Shown: positions 1 to 6,493, counted from the first letter of the stretch. The stretch is 11,737 nucleotides of DNA from an uncultured Actinomycetes bacterium (GCA_937888775.1 CALAQT010000351.1:1-11737), one strand, 5' to 3'. A program made the numbers and translations. Notes: a model not told the origin generated them from the letters alone.

Positions 1-952
1 TGCGCATGATGCTGAGCAGGGCGCGGTTGTCGCCCAGGCGCTCGGCGGCTTGCCGATAGTAGGCGTAGTCGGGGCTGGTCTTGCGTCTCGCGGTCTGCGC
101 GGCCTCGTACAGCGCCCAGCGCAACACGGGCGGTCCTTGCCGGGAGAGATGCCCGGGCGCGCGGCGTTTGTCGGAGGCGTGCACGGTGATGTCCAGACCG
201 CCGTAACGGACCACTTCTCGTGAGGATGAGAACCGGCGTGCGTCGCCGAGCTCGGCGAGGACCGCGACGCTCGTCAGCGGACCGATCCCGTAATGCCCCT
301 GGATCGCCCGGCACCCGGTCTGGCGGCGCGCGTAGGAGCGCAGCTCCCGCTCGAGTGGCGCGACCCGAACGTCGACGGCGTCGATCATCGCTAGCGCGAC
401 CGTGATCTGCTCGCGCGCGGCGCCGGTCAGCCCCAACTGCGCGACCCATGCGCGGTTCTCGCCGGTGAGCAGGCCGGCACGCTTGGGCAGCCCGTGGTGA
501 TACAGCACCGCCTGCATCCGCTGCTGCCACTCGCCACGCTGATCAACGAGCGTGTGACGCAACCTCACCCGGGCGCGAAGATCCAACAGATGATCGGGCG
601 CGATCCAGCACTCCGGCAACCGGCCGGCCATCAACAGCTCCCGCAGATGCCTGGCGTCGGCCCGGTCGTTCTTCGCGTGCTGCTTGGTCCCACGCAACGC
701 GCTCGTCTGCGCCGCCTCCGCGAGATGAACCTCGGCACCGACCCGGCGGAGCTCCTCGACCACGAACCGCCAGCCGGTCGTCGCCTCCAAAGCCACCTCA
801 AGCTCCCGGCCACCGAACCGCGCCAAGAACTTCCGCACGCCCGCGCGGTCCGCCGGCACGATCCGACCACGCGACACCTCACCCGTCACCGTATCTACCC
901 ACTCGGCAGTGATCTGCGCCCGATGCTGATCTAACCCCATCACAATCGCCAT
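1..952 (-). CDS. IS110-family DEDD transposase (partial, C-terminus beyond left edge)
   Basis: This is a site-specific transposase/recombinase that moves its own insertion sequence. Reading the minus strand from the ATG at 952-950 gives 317 codons without a stop before the window edge; the family is usually about 400 residues, so roughly the last fifth is missing. The N-terminal RuvC-like DEDD domain shows D8 (MGLDQH), E56 (VALEATTG), and D96/D99 (KNDRADARHL). A helical linker follows. The C-terminal Transposase_20-type domain begins near residue 214 (IQGHYGIGPLTSVAVLAELG) and contains GHLSRQGPPVLRWAL, whose S270 is the likely nucleophilic serine. The start is supported by GAGGAGGG seven bases upstream; a nearer upstream ATG is out of frame. 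No internal stop is seen, so the visible part looks intact. Assignment to IS110 rests on the ordered DEDD and serine motifs. Confidence 0.9.
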   Translation of the reverse strand, partial: MAIVMGLDQHRAQITAEWVDTVTGEVSRGRIVPADRAGVRKFLARFGGRELEVALEATTGWRFVVEELRRVGAEVHLAEAAQTSALRGTKQHAKNDRADARHLRELLMAGRLPECWIAPDHLLDLRARVRLRHTLVDQRGEWQQRMQAVLYHHGLPKRAGLLTGENRAWVAQLGLTGAAREQITVALAMIDAVDVRVAPLERELRSYARRQTGCRAIQGHYGIGPLTSVAVLAELGDARRFSSSREVVRYGGLDITVHASDKRRAPGHLSRQGPPVLRWALYEAAQTARRKTSPDYAYYRQAAERLGDNRALLSIMR

Positions 953-1150
953 ACGTCATCCCTCCTCGCGTCAAACCCGACGCGCGAACAGCGTTCAGCC
1001 CGACCCACCACATACCGTGGAGGTCACGGTCGGCCCTTCGTATTCGATTGACCGGCCGCGCGGCTGCTACCGCGCGCGCCTTCAACCCATGTCATTCGAC
1101 GCGGAGAGCCGGCCGCCTTCACCGGCCGCCACGTCAACTGCTCATGCCAT
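953..1150 (-). other. Upstream non-coding flank of IS110 element; candidate bridge-RNA region
   Basis: In IS110-group elements the non-coding left end just upstream of the recombinase gene is transcribed into a structured bridge RNA that pairs with donor and target DNA. The position and polarity here fit that role. What is visible is a perfect 7-bp stem, 1057-1063 with 1070-1076, around a 6-base loop. There is also a direct repeat of GGCGGCCGG (minus strand, about 1113-1134) and a small GAAC/GTTC stem at about 985-995. I could not define the outer end of the element, and IS110 members usually lack clear terminal inverted repeats. If the element belongs to the IS1111 subgroup, the RNA would instead lie downstream of the gene, outside the window. 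The call is based on position, not on a recognised RNA consensus. Confidence 0.25.
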
Positions 1151-1419
1151 CTTTGCTCGAAACCGGAGCGCGGGGCTGCCTTGTGCGTCCGCGTGAAGGC
1201 GAGCGCCGAACGAGCCGGCGGGTCATCATCGCCGAATGCTCGGAGATCGCCGACAGCGAGGCGGGCGCAACGGCATGCAGAATTCGCGATCTGCCTACGC
1301 AGAGCCGGTCGGCGTCGACGCCGCTGCGGCCTGCTTGGACGCTCCAAACGGCCTGCGCGCGCAACTATCGAGATGCCGCCCAAGCACTCGCCAGCCGCGG
1401 GTCACCCGGAGCACGAAAC

Positions 1420-1510
1420 CGATCGTCCGGCGCCGCGCTCGCTGACGCGCGCTTGTGGGCGAATGCGATCGTCCGACCCCGTTCGCGCTGACGAGTGCGT
1501 TCGTGGCGAA
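1420..1510 (+). repeat. Imperfect tandem duplication, about 46-bp period
   Basis: Two adjacent units, 1420-1463 and 1466-1510, both begin CGATCGTCCG, share GCTGACG in the middle and end GGCGAA. I count roughly three quarters identity with one indel. The second unit is also the copy shared with 5872-5922. Whether this reflects an old protein repeat or a DNA-level duplication is unclear. Confidence 0.5.
1457..1507 (+). repeat. Dispersed repeat, copy C (51 bp; matches 5922-5872 on minus strand)
   Basis: The 51 bases from GGGCGAATGCGATCG to GTTCGTGGC match the minus strand of 5872-5922 with a single A/T difference. Homology stops at CGTGGC: copy C continues GAAGCGAGCG (also found at 3167-3182 on the minus strand), whereas the other copy continues ATAGCAGGCG. 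After the break, copy C still carries GACGCCTGCCA followed by a degenerate AAGCAG.CGT, which resembles the A/B repeat family. Confidence 0.8.
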
Positions 1511-1528
1511 GCGAGCGCGCGCCTGGGG

Positions 1529-1553
1529 ACGCCTGCCAACTGAAAGCAGGCGT
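1529..1553. other. Hairpin, 8-bp stem
   Basis: ACGCCTGC (1529-1536) pairs perfectly with GCAGGCGT (1546-1553) across a 9-base loop. The same two half-sites appear in swapped order in the 180-bp repeat arms (stem 3383-3391/3400-3408 and its mirror 5843-5868). No T-run follows on either strand, so an intrinsic terminator is not well supported. Confidence 0.6.
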
Positions 1554-1942
1554 GGGCAACGACGGCCTCGAGGCCGCGACGACGCTGCCGGGTCGCACCA
1601 GGAGCAACGGCGGCGGCGGACACGAGCCCGTGACTCCTGTCAGCGGGAAGGAGCAGCGGCCACCTCGTGACCGACTTGGCGACATTCCAGCAGTCTCGCC
1701 CGAGCCAGCGAGGTGGCTGGTCGCGTTCCAGAGGACCAGCGTCGGAGAGTCCGATCGCGTGGATCGAGATTGCTGCAAATAGCCCGACTGAGCAGTCTGG
1801 CCGTCAGCCGATGGCTGCTCCGTTTCGCGCTTGCGCAAGCCGGGCCTGTGGGCCTTGGGCTCAGTGGGGCTCGTGACGCTACACGGCCCTGCCTGTGCAG
1901 GACGCCGGATCTGGCGAGTGACGGTGGGGGCGCGGGCGAGAG

Positions 1943-1961
1943 TGATCGGCGGCTGTCGGGC
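1943..1961 (+). repeat. Direct repeat upstream of the 2133-2651 gene
   Basis: TGATCGGCGGCTGTCGGGC recurs at 2701-2719 with one mismatch (GCGG versus GAGG). Both copies are also preceded by GGCGAGAGTG (1935-1944 and 2685-2694), although the second copy has seven extra bases between the two parts. The pair brackets the small secreted-protein gene and its promoter. Confidence 0.65.
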
Positions 1962-2022
1962 CGTGGGGGAATTACCAATTCCGTTTGCGGGTTTCCGCGG
2001 ATGGCTGCGCGGCTTTCCACAC

Positions 2023-2051
2023 TTGGCTGCATGGGTGTCGGGTCCTACGAT
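2023..2051 (+). promoter_or_regulatory. Candidate sigma-70-type promoter for the 2133-2651 gene
   Basis: TTGGCT (2023-2028) and TACGAT (2046-2051) are separated by 17 bases, each matching four of six consensus positions. This would give a leader of about 75 nt before the ATG at 2133. It is the only well-spaced hexamer pair I noticed in that interval. Actinobacterial promoters are loose, so this is a prediction. Confidence 0.4.
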
Positions 2052-2132
2052 CGAAAGCAACACGAACCAATGAACGAAACCGTGCTGGTCGGCGCCGAAC
2101 TCAGGCCACGGTGAGACGGAAAGAAGATACCC

Positions 2133-2651
2133 ATGAGTCGCAAACCCACATTTCGGATCCTGATCGCCGCACTCGTAGCGGCGCTCAGCCTGCTGCTGGC
2201 GGTCGGCGCGTTCGCCGCGCACCCCAAGGCAGGTAAGACATACACCGGGTTCGTCGCGGGGGTCACGATGAACGGCTTCAAGGCGCCGGTCAGCTTCAAG
2301 GTCTCAAGCGACGGCAAGCGACTGCTTGGGTTCAAGTGGGCCGGCTTTGGCTGCTTCGGTGGCGGAGGACCCCCAGGGGTGAACCCGTGGACCGACCCCT
2401 ACAACATCGTCAAAGTCGGGACGATCCCGGTGTCGAGCAGCGGCAAGTTCTCCGTCAAGAACGTCAAGTGGACGGCTGCTGGCGCGCATGGGGCTCCGAC
2501 CAAGGTCACGTTCAGCACCATCAGCGGGCGATTCACGACCGCCAAGAAGGCCACGGGGACCATCGTGTTCACGCAGAAGGAACAAGGGCAGTTCTGCAGC
2601 AGTACGCACAACGGTGGCCTGCCGCAGAAGTTCACCGCCACGACGCACTAG
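2133..2651 (+). CDS. Small secreted protein of unknown function
   Basis: I do not recognise a named family for this 172-residue protein. Residues 1-29 form a classical Sec signal peptide: basic MSRKPTFR, a hydrophobic core IAALVAALSLLLAVG, and a likely cleavage after AFA or AFAA. The mature part (about 143 residues) is rich in Lys, Thr, Val and Gly with alternating strand-like segments (TYTGFVAGV, APVSFKVSS, GKFSVKNVKW, KVTFSTISGRFTT, ATGTIVFTQKE), suggesting an exported beta-sandwich. Its only cysteines are C74 (GFGCFGGGG) and C155 (QFCSST), a possible disulfide. The start has a weak purine-rich site (GGAAAGAAG, 2118-2126) six bases upstream. Third positions are strongly G/C, which supports a real gene. 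It stands alone with no operon partner on its strand. Confidence 0.85.
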   Translation: MSRKPTFRILIAALVAALSLLLAVGAFAAHPKAGKTYTGFVAGVTMNGFKAPVSFKVSSDGKRLLGFKWAGFGCFGGGGPPGVNPWTDPYNIVKVGTIPVSSSGKFSVKNVKWTAAGAHGAPTKVTFSTISGRFTTAKKATGTIVFTQKEQGQFCSSTHNGGLPQKFTATTH

Positions 2652-2700
2652 AGAAGGGACGAAAAGGCAGCGAAGCAGTCGGCTGGCGAGAGTGGTGGTT

Positions 2701-2719
2701 TGATCGGAGGCTGTCGGGC
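2701..2719 (+). repeat. Direct repeat downstream of the 2133-2651 gene
   Basis: This is the second copy of the 1943-1961 repeat, with 18 of 19 positions identical. It begins about 50 bases after the stop codon at 2651. Confidence 0.65.
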
Positions 2720-3245
2720 AAACCCGGCGGCTGGCGCGAAATTGTACGAAATCGACAACAGCTCGATTTTGGCGGGGATCAAATCAGTCCAGCAAAGCGG
2801 TCGATTGCCGCGAGGCAGCCTTACACGACCTCGGTCTTGAGACGGCCGGCGCGCGTTTGTGGCTTTTCTACAAGGCCATTCCTTTGTCCGACAGCCACAT
2901 CGACAACCAGCACTCTGGATCAGACTTCTGAGTTTGAGCAGCACCAGCCGCCTGAAGGACCAGCCAGCAGACGTCCCCTTTCACGAACATCCGGTAGTCT
3001 CACCCGCCCTTGATCGCGACCCCGACGCTGCCGCATCTTGGCAAGAGCGGTCGCCCATCGGGGGACGGCACCGTGACCGGATCTGGTGCATTTCGGTCAC
3101 GCCGTCACGGTCGGCGACGGCTGGGGCCACACTGCTCCTTTCGTGCCGGGGCGGTTGGCAGCCGGACGCTCGCTTCGCCACGGACGGATGCGCCGGGGGC
3201 CGAGAGCGCCGGCGCGTGCTTGGCGCGAGAAGCGAGCGCCCGAGA

Positions 3246-3283
3246 CGGGAGCCCTCGTCGCTCCGACGAGGCGCGGGCTCCCG
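3246..3283. other. Strong two-part hairpin
   Basis: CGGGAGCC (3246-3253) pairs with GGCTCCCG (3276-3283), and directly inside it CTCGTCG (3254-3260) pairs with CGACGAG (3264-3270) around a three-base CTC loop, leaving a 5-base bulge GCGCG. This gives fifteen base pairs within 38 bases. No T-tract follows on either strand. It lies about 400 bases beyond the 3' end of the minus-strand hydrolase gene and could be a protein-binding palindrome, an RNA structure or a folded repeat end. Confidence 0.65.
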
Positions 3284-3373
3284 ACGATCGCTATCCGTTG
3301 ATAGGAGTCGCCCGGCGCACGCCGCCGAAATGACGAAAGCGACCGTCCACCCGGCGATGCTGGCGCTCGGATC

Positions 3374-3553
3374 CGTGGCATAGCAGGCGTCCGGCCGCAG
3401 ACGCCTGCCACACGGAAGCAGCCGTCCGCTGGGCGCGATGCCGACCGCATGGGCGCCGCTAGTTCGCACCAGGAGCCGGCGCTTGGTAGGAGCGGCGCGC
3501 GTGGTCGCATTGCCGACGGAGCAGCAGCCGGCGGGACGCGGCCGCGACTGCTG
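3374..3553 (+). repeat. Arm A of a 180-bp inverted repeat flanking the hydrolase gene
   Basis: This arm is identical to the minus strand of 5697-5877 from CGTGGCATAGCAGG to ACTGCTG, except for one missing G in the GCCGCG(G)ACTG tract at about 3546. Near its start it has a perfect 9-bp stem, GCAGGCGTC (3383-3391) with GACGCCTGC (3400-3408), around an 8-base loop. Sequences beyond both ends differ between the arms, so the boundaries are sharp. The arms enclose 3554-5696, including the whole hydrolase gene. In arm B one frame reads into the propeller remnant (GRIADGAAAGG then VAVDTAAGKI), so the repeat may have started as part of that gene. Confidence 0.9.
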
Positions 3554-3666
3554 GATCTCGCGCTCGCGCGTCACGGCTCAAGGACCGCTGGCCTGTGTCG
3601 GTTGGCGGCGTGGGCTTGGCTGACTTGCATCCGGAGCGTCAGTCTGTGCTCGGCGTCGGATCAGCG

Positions 3667-5292
3667 TCAGACGATGGTGAAGTGGAGGCTGAGCGCCTTG
3701 GACTCCCCGGCGCGGTTGACCGCCGTGAACACGGCGAGGTAGGGGCCCGGGTTCAGAGCCCGGCCGCGGATGCGTCCGCTGAACGCGATCTCGTTGAGCC
3801 CGGCGTGACCGTGCTCGATCAGCGCTGCAATCGGGATCGTGCGGGTGCAGGGTGGCTTGTGACGCAAAGAAACGGTGGGCTGCTGACAGCTGTGGCCGAC
3901 GCGGCGGCCGGGGGCCTGGAGCTCAATCGCGATCTTGACCTCTGCCGGCTGGTCGAGCCGGAACGAGAACACGGTGCCGCGCTTGTGGTGAGGATCGCTC
4001 GGCGCGAACACCTTCCTCGTTTCCGAGAGGGCGTAGATCGTGGCTCGGACCGCCTTTGTGCTGATCGCGTTGCTCGTGCCCGTCGCGGTTCCGGCCTGAT
4101 TTGAGGCTGTAACGCGGCAGCTCATCGCGTGACCGACATCGCTGGCTTGGACGAGGTATGTGGAGCGGGTCTGGCCCGGGATCGGGGATTGGTCGCGCAG
4201 CCATTGGACGGCGTAGCTGAGGGGTGTGGTGCCGGACCAAGTCCCAGCTGAACAGCTCAGGACCGACCCCAGCTTCGGAGAGCCCGTCACGGCCGGCGCC
4301 AACGTGTTCACGGGCACGGCGAACGGCCAGTTGGTGTCCGGCGCTGGGGTCGCGGGAACCGGGGTTCCCGGCGTGTCGCGGAACGCGTCGAAGATCAGCC
4401 CATAGCCCTTGTCATTGGGGTGCAGCGAGTCGGCGAAGCAGTCTCCGTTCGCGCAATTGTTCTGAAACGGCGTGTAGGCATCGACCGGCGTGGCGCCCTT
4501 CTCCTTCGCGATGCAGTTGATCGCGTCATCGAGCCCGATCAGGCTGAGGTCCTCTGACGAGCAGTCGGTGAACGCGAGATCGTTCCCCAACAACCCCACA
4601 GCGGTGCTGTGGTCGCCGGACGGGCTGCCGAAAGGATTGTCGTGGTTGGGGTTGTAGTACTCCAGCCACTTGATCACTTGCGGTCCGGGATGAGTCGCGA
4701 GCGCGGTCTCGAGCTCGTTGAGGATCGTGCGCATGTTGTGCATGAACATGCAGCCGGATCCGGTGATCGGCAGGCACGCCGGTATTTCCATGGAATCATG
4801 GGCGCCCAACGTGACGGTGACGACCGGCGTGTCCGTGGACGCCTGGATCTCGTTCACGACCTTCTGAATCGTGCCGCTGTCCAGCCCGGACTGGCTGGTC
4901 CCAACTCCCGCCTGGACGCACTGATCAACGAGCGAGCCGCCCGCGGCAGATTCCAGGTACGCGCAATACAGATCGAAGAAGCTATGACCCGGCGTGGCGC
5001 CGTTCCCGCCGGTAACCGAGTCCCCAACCGCGATGTACAGCCTGGCCGCCGACGCCGATCCGGGGCCGCCCAGTGCAACCGCCACAACAACCAGAGCGCC
5101 GACCAGCGCGCCGCGCCAGCTCGGACCCGATCGGATCTGGTGATCACCGCGCCCGCCCAGTCCTGCATATCGATACCGCCGCCGTCCGCGCACCAAGTCA
5201 AGCCCAATCGTCAAGCTCCTACCAAGCACGCTATGACCCCCGGACCGCTCTTGCATCCGCGAGAAGCCCCCCGCAGCCCTGCGGAGGACCAC
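3667..5292 (-). CDS. Secreted SGNH/GDSL-like hydrolase with Ig-like and C-terminal actinobacterial domain
   Basis: This is a predicted exported esterase/lipase-type hydrolase, 541 residues from the GTG at 5292. Residues about 60-82 (RGALVGALVVVAVALGG then GSASA) form a signal peptide core. The SGNH domain spans about 84-305: block I IAVGDSV with nucleophile S92, a block II glycine near 129-131, block III LGAHDS where the usual Asn of GxND is H165, and block V DSLHPNDKGY with D288 and H291. A Pro-rich linker (about 308-330) leads to an Ig-like domain (332-412, C347/C392, W352, W364), then a basic C-terminal domain (about 415-541) ending SLHFTIV. The start is uncertain: ATG at 5256 and GTG at 5193 are in frame, and the 5193 start gives a more normal signal peptide. 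No good ribosome site marks any of them. Substrate is unknown. It lies between the inverted-repeat arms. Confidence 0.85.
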   Translation of the reverse strand: MVLRRAAGGFSRMQERSGGHSVLGRSLTIGLDLVRGRRRYRYAGLGGRGDHQIRSGPSWRGALVGALVVVAVALGGPGSASAARLYIAVGDSVTGGNGATPGHSFFDLYCAYLESAAGGSLVDQCVQAGVGTSQSGLDSGTIQKVVNEIQASTDTPVVTVTLGAHDSMEIPACLPITGSGCMFMHNMRTILNELETALATHPGPQVIKWLEYYNPNHDNPFGSPSGDHSTAVGLLGNDLAFTDCSSEDLSLIGLDDAINCIAKEKGATPVDAYTPFQNNCANGDCFADSLHPNDKGYGLIFDAFRDTPGTPVPATPAPDTNWPFAVPVNTLAPAVTGSPKLGSVLSCSAGTWSGTTPLSYAVQWLRDQSPIPGQTRSTYLVQASDVGHAMSCRVTASNQAGTATGTSNAISTKAVRATIYALSETRKVFAPSDPHHKRGTVFSFRLDQPAEVKIAIELQAPGRRVGHSCQQPTVSLRHKPPCTRTIPIAALIEHGHAGLNEIAFSGRIRGRALNPGPYLAVFTAVNRAGESKALSLHFTIV

Positions 5293-5441
5293 GGATACGA
5301 CGGCAAGCGCTTCTCACGGTCGACCAACCACCAACCAGGATCGATGAACGACCGCTTGCGCCTCGGGCGCGTGCTGACGGGCGCACCGGCGCCGCTCCCA
5401 CCGTGAAGCAGGGCGGGGGTGTATGCGGACTGCTCAGCGTC

Positions 5442-5691
5442 GCCCCAGCGCCGGGTCGCGTCGCCGCCGCCGGTGCGGTTCAAGTTGGCATATGAGATCC
5501 TGGCTCCCGCGCTGGCCCAGTAGAGCCGCCCGGCGGCCGGATCGATCGTCACCCCCTCCGCGCCCTTCACGGTCGCCTCGGTGGTGTTCAGGGTCGCCGC
5601 CGCCCGAGCCGTCGAGATTGGCGAACGAGATGTCGTAGTCGTAGTCGTAGTTGGCCCGTTAGATCTTCCCCGCGGCGGTGTCGACCGCCAC
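5442..5691 (-). pseudogene. Remnant of a YWTD-type beta-propeller protein
   Basis: Two repeat blades of a YWTD/LDL-receptor-like propeller can be read across two frames. The first frame (from 5691) gives VAVDTAAGKI, then a stop at 5659-5661 where Tyr is expected before a Trp position, then RANYDYDYDISFANLDGSGGGD. An extra C near 5589-5595 shifts the frame, after which LNTTEATVKG, GVTIDPAAGRLYWAS and ISYANLNRTGGGD follow before the similarity fades at about 5442. Such proteins are normally exported and carry many blades. Here there is no start, signal peptide or intact blade series. The stop and the frameshift together make this a decayed fragment. Its upstream part runs into repeat arm B. Confidence 0.7.
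5632..5649 (-). repeat. GTCGTA hexamer repeat in propeller remnant
   Basis: There are three perfect copies of GTCGTA (plus strand), encoding the (YD)n run of the propeller remnant. Replication slippage in this tract probably lengthened the blade after the gene lost function. Confidence 0.6.
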
Positions 5692-5696
5692 CCTGA

Positions 5697-5877
5697 CAGC
5701 AGTCCGCGGCCGCGTCCCGCCGGCTGCTGCTCCGTCGGCAATGCGACCACGCGCGCCGCTCCTACCAAGCGCCGGCTCCTGGTGCGAACTAGCGGCGCCC
5801 ATGCGGTCGGCATCGCGCCCAGCGGACGGCTGCTTCCGTGTGGCAGGCGTCTGCGGCCGGACGCCTGCTATGCCACG
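5697..5877 (-). repeat. Arm B of the 180-bp inverted repeat
   Basis: This is the inverted counterpart of 3374-3553, one base longer because of a single extra G. The hairpin stem lies at 5843-5851/5860-5868. Unlike arm A, arm B continues without a break into the 51-bp segment (5872-5922) shared with copy C at 1457-1507, so it joins two repeat modules that are found separately elsewhere in the window. Confidence 0.9.
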
Positions 5878-5922
5878 AACGCACTCGTCAGCGCGAACGG
5901 GGTCGGACGATCGCAATCGCCC
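5872..5922 (-). repeat. Dispersed repeat, second copy of the 51-bp module
   Basis: The minus strand reads GGGCGATTGCGATCG through GTTCGTGGC and matches 1457-1507 with one substitution. It overlaps the start of arm B by the shared CGTGGC. Confidence 0.8.
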
Positions 5923-6489
5923 AAATGCAGGCGCCCGGCCGGCGCCGGCACGGTCTTGTCTACAGCCGGGCACGTCGCGCTCGGCCCGCTTGTGCTTTTG
6001 GTCGAACCGGAGCATGCCGCTCGCTTGTGCTCCCGCGTGGAACGGGCGGCGGCGACCGCGTTTCCGGAGCCCGGTGCCGACAGCCCGGTCGGCCCCGCTG
6101 CTCGCACGCGAAAGCGAGAGCCAGCCACGTGATCCCCGGCGCAGAAAAGCAGCGGCGGGTTCGTCCGCAACTCGTGCGATCGGCGGTCGGCCGGGCTGCT
6201 GCCTTGCACCAGCACCAGCACCAGCACCAGCAGTCTCGTCGACGGCGGCGGCACTGCTGCTCGTCTGCTTGCACCCGGCGTGAATCTGGCTAACGGTAGC
6301 GCTGACCGGCCCGTCGGCGGCGTCAGAGTGCTGCATTCCCGGGGCAGACGGGCAGCCGTTGCCCCGTCGGTCGGCGTGACTCCTGGCGTTCCAAAGCAGT
6401 CACGTGACGCGGCTTGATTTGAGCGGTCGAGACTGTCCCTTCCACCGAATGCGGCGGCAGGCCGTCGGTTCTCCAGCGCTCTCGCGTGT
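5923..6489. other. Gene-free stretch left of the IS1182 element
   Basis: No recognisable gene is present. Open frames cross the stretch on the minus strand (for example 6506-5868), but they are Arg/Ala/Ser rich, contain the dispersed repeat, and show no family motif. A hexamer repeat lies at 6207-6230. The part 6323-6489 may be the 3' piece of a short reading frame split by the insertion element (see the entry at 6323-8701). Confidence 0.5.
6207..6230 (+). repeat. Tandem (CACCAG)x4
   Basis: Four perfect CACCAG hexamers are followed by a partial unit CAG. They lie in non-coding DNA. Confidence 0.8.
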
Positions 6490-6493
6490 CGTC
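6490..6493 (+). repeat. Target-site duplication CGTC, left copy
   Basis: CGTC directly abuts the left terminal inverted repeat and recurs at 8524-8527 directly after the right one. A 4-bp duplication is usual for IS1182-type insertions. Confidence 0.7.

Larger units (their letters stand above)
1151..1942. other. Gene-free stretch with decayed repeats
   Basis: I find no credible gene here. Long open frames exist on both strands (for example minus 2222-1365), but they are arginine, serine and proline rich, show no domain, have no ribosome site, and cross known repeats, as expected of GC-rich non-coding DNA. The stretch holds the imperfect tandem repeat at 1420-1510, a copy of the dispersed repeat family shared with 5872-5922, and a hairpin at 1529-1553. 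Confidence 0.6.
2652..3373. other. Gene-free stretch with hairpin and repeat fragments
   Basis: No convincing gene is seen on either strand. The stretch holds the second copy of the 19-bp direct repeat, a 16-bp fragment at 3167-3182 (minus strand) identical to 1502-1517, the large hairpin at 3246-3283, and TCCGTTGATAGGAGTCGCC at 3294-3312, which resembles a segment inside the IS1182 insertion. Part of 2740-2800 is noticeably less GC-rich than its surroundings. I saw no obvious terminator after the gene ending at 2651. Confidence 0.55.

Noticed and set aside
494..934. Plus-strand open frame of 146 codons opposite the IS110 transposase
   Set aside because: The minus strand carries the DEDD transposase with a good ribosome site; this frame is its shadow.
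1365..2222. Minus-strand open frame of 285 codons across 1365-2222
   Set aside because: It overlaps the signal peptide of the real plus-strand gene, crosses the tandem and dispersed repeats, is Arg/Ser/Pro rich and shows no domain or ribosome site. Long chance frames are expected at this GC content.
2648..2944. Minus-strand open frame of 98 codons after the secreted-protein gene
   Set aside because: No start context, no recognised family, and it includes the 19-bp direct repeat; not enough support for a gene.
5215..5227. 13-bp match (GCTTGGTAGGAGC, minus strand) between the hydrolase 5' region and the 180-bp arms
   Set aside because: A 13-bp match on either strand is expected about by chance in a window of this size, and the flanks do not extend it.
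4609..5406. Plus-strand open frame of 265 codons opposite the hydrolase
   Set aside because: Antisense of the recognised SGNH hydrolase; no motifs and no ribosome site.
6201..6236. CACCAG repeat considered as a CRISPR or direct-repeat array
   Set aside because: The units are contiguous hexamers without spacers; this is a simple tandem repeat.
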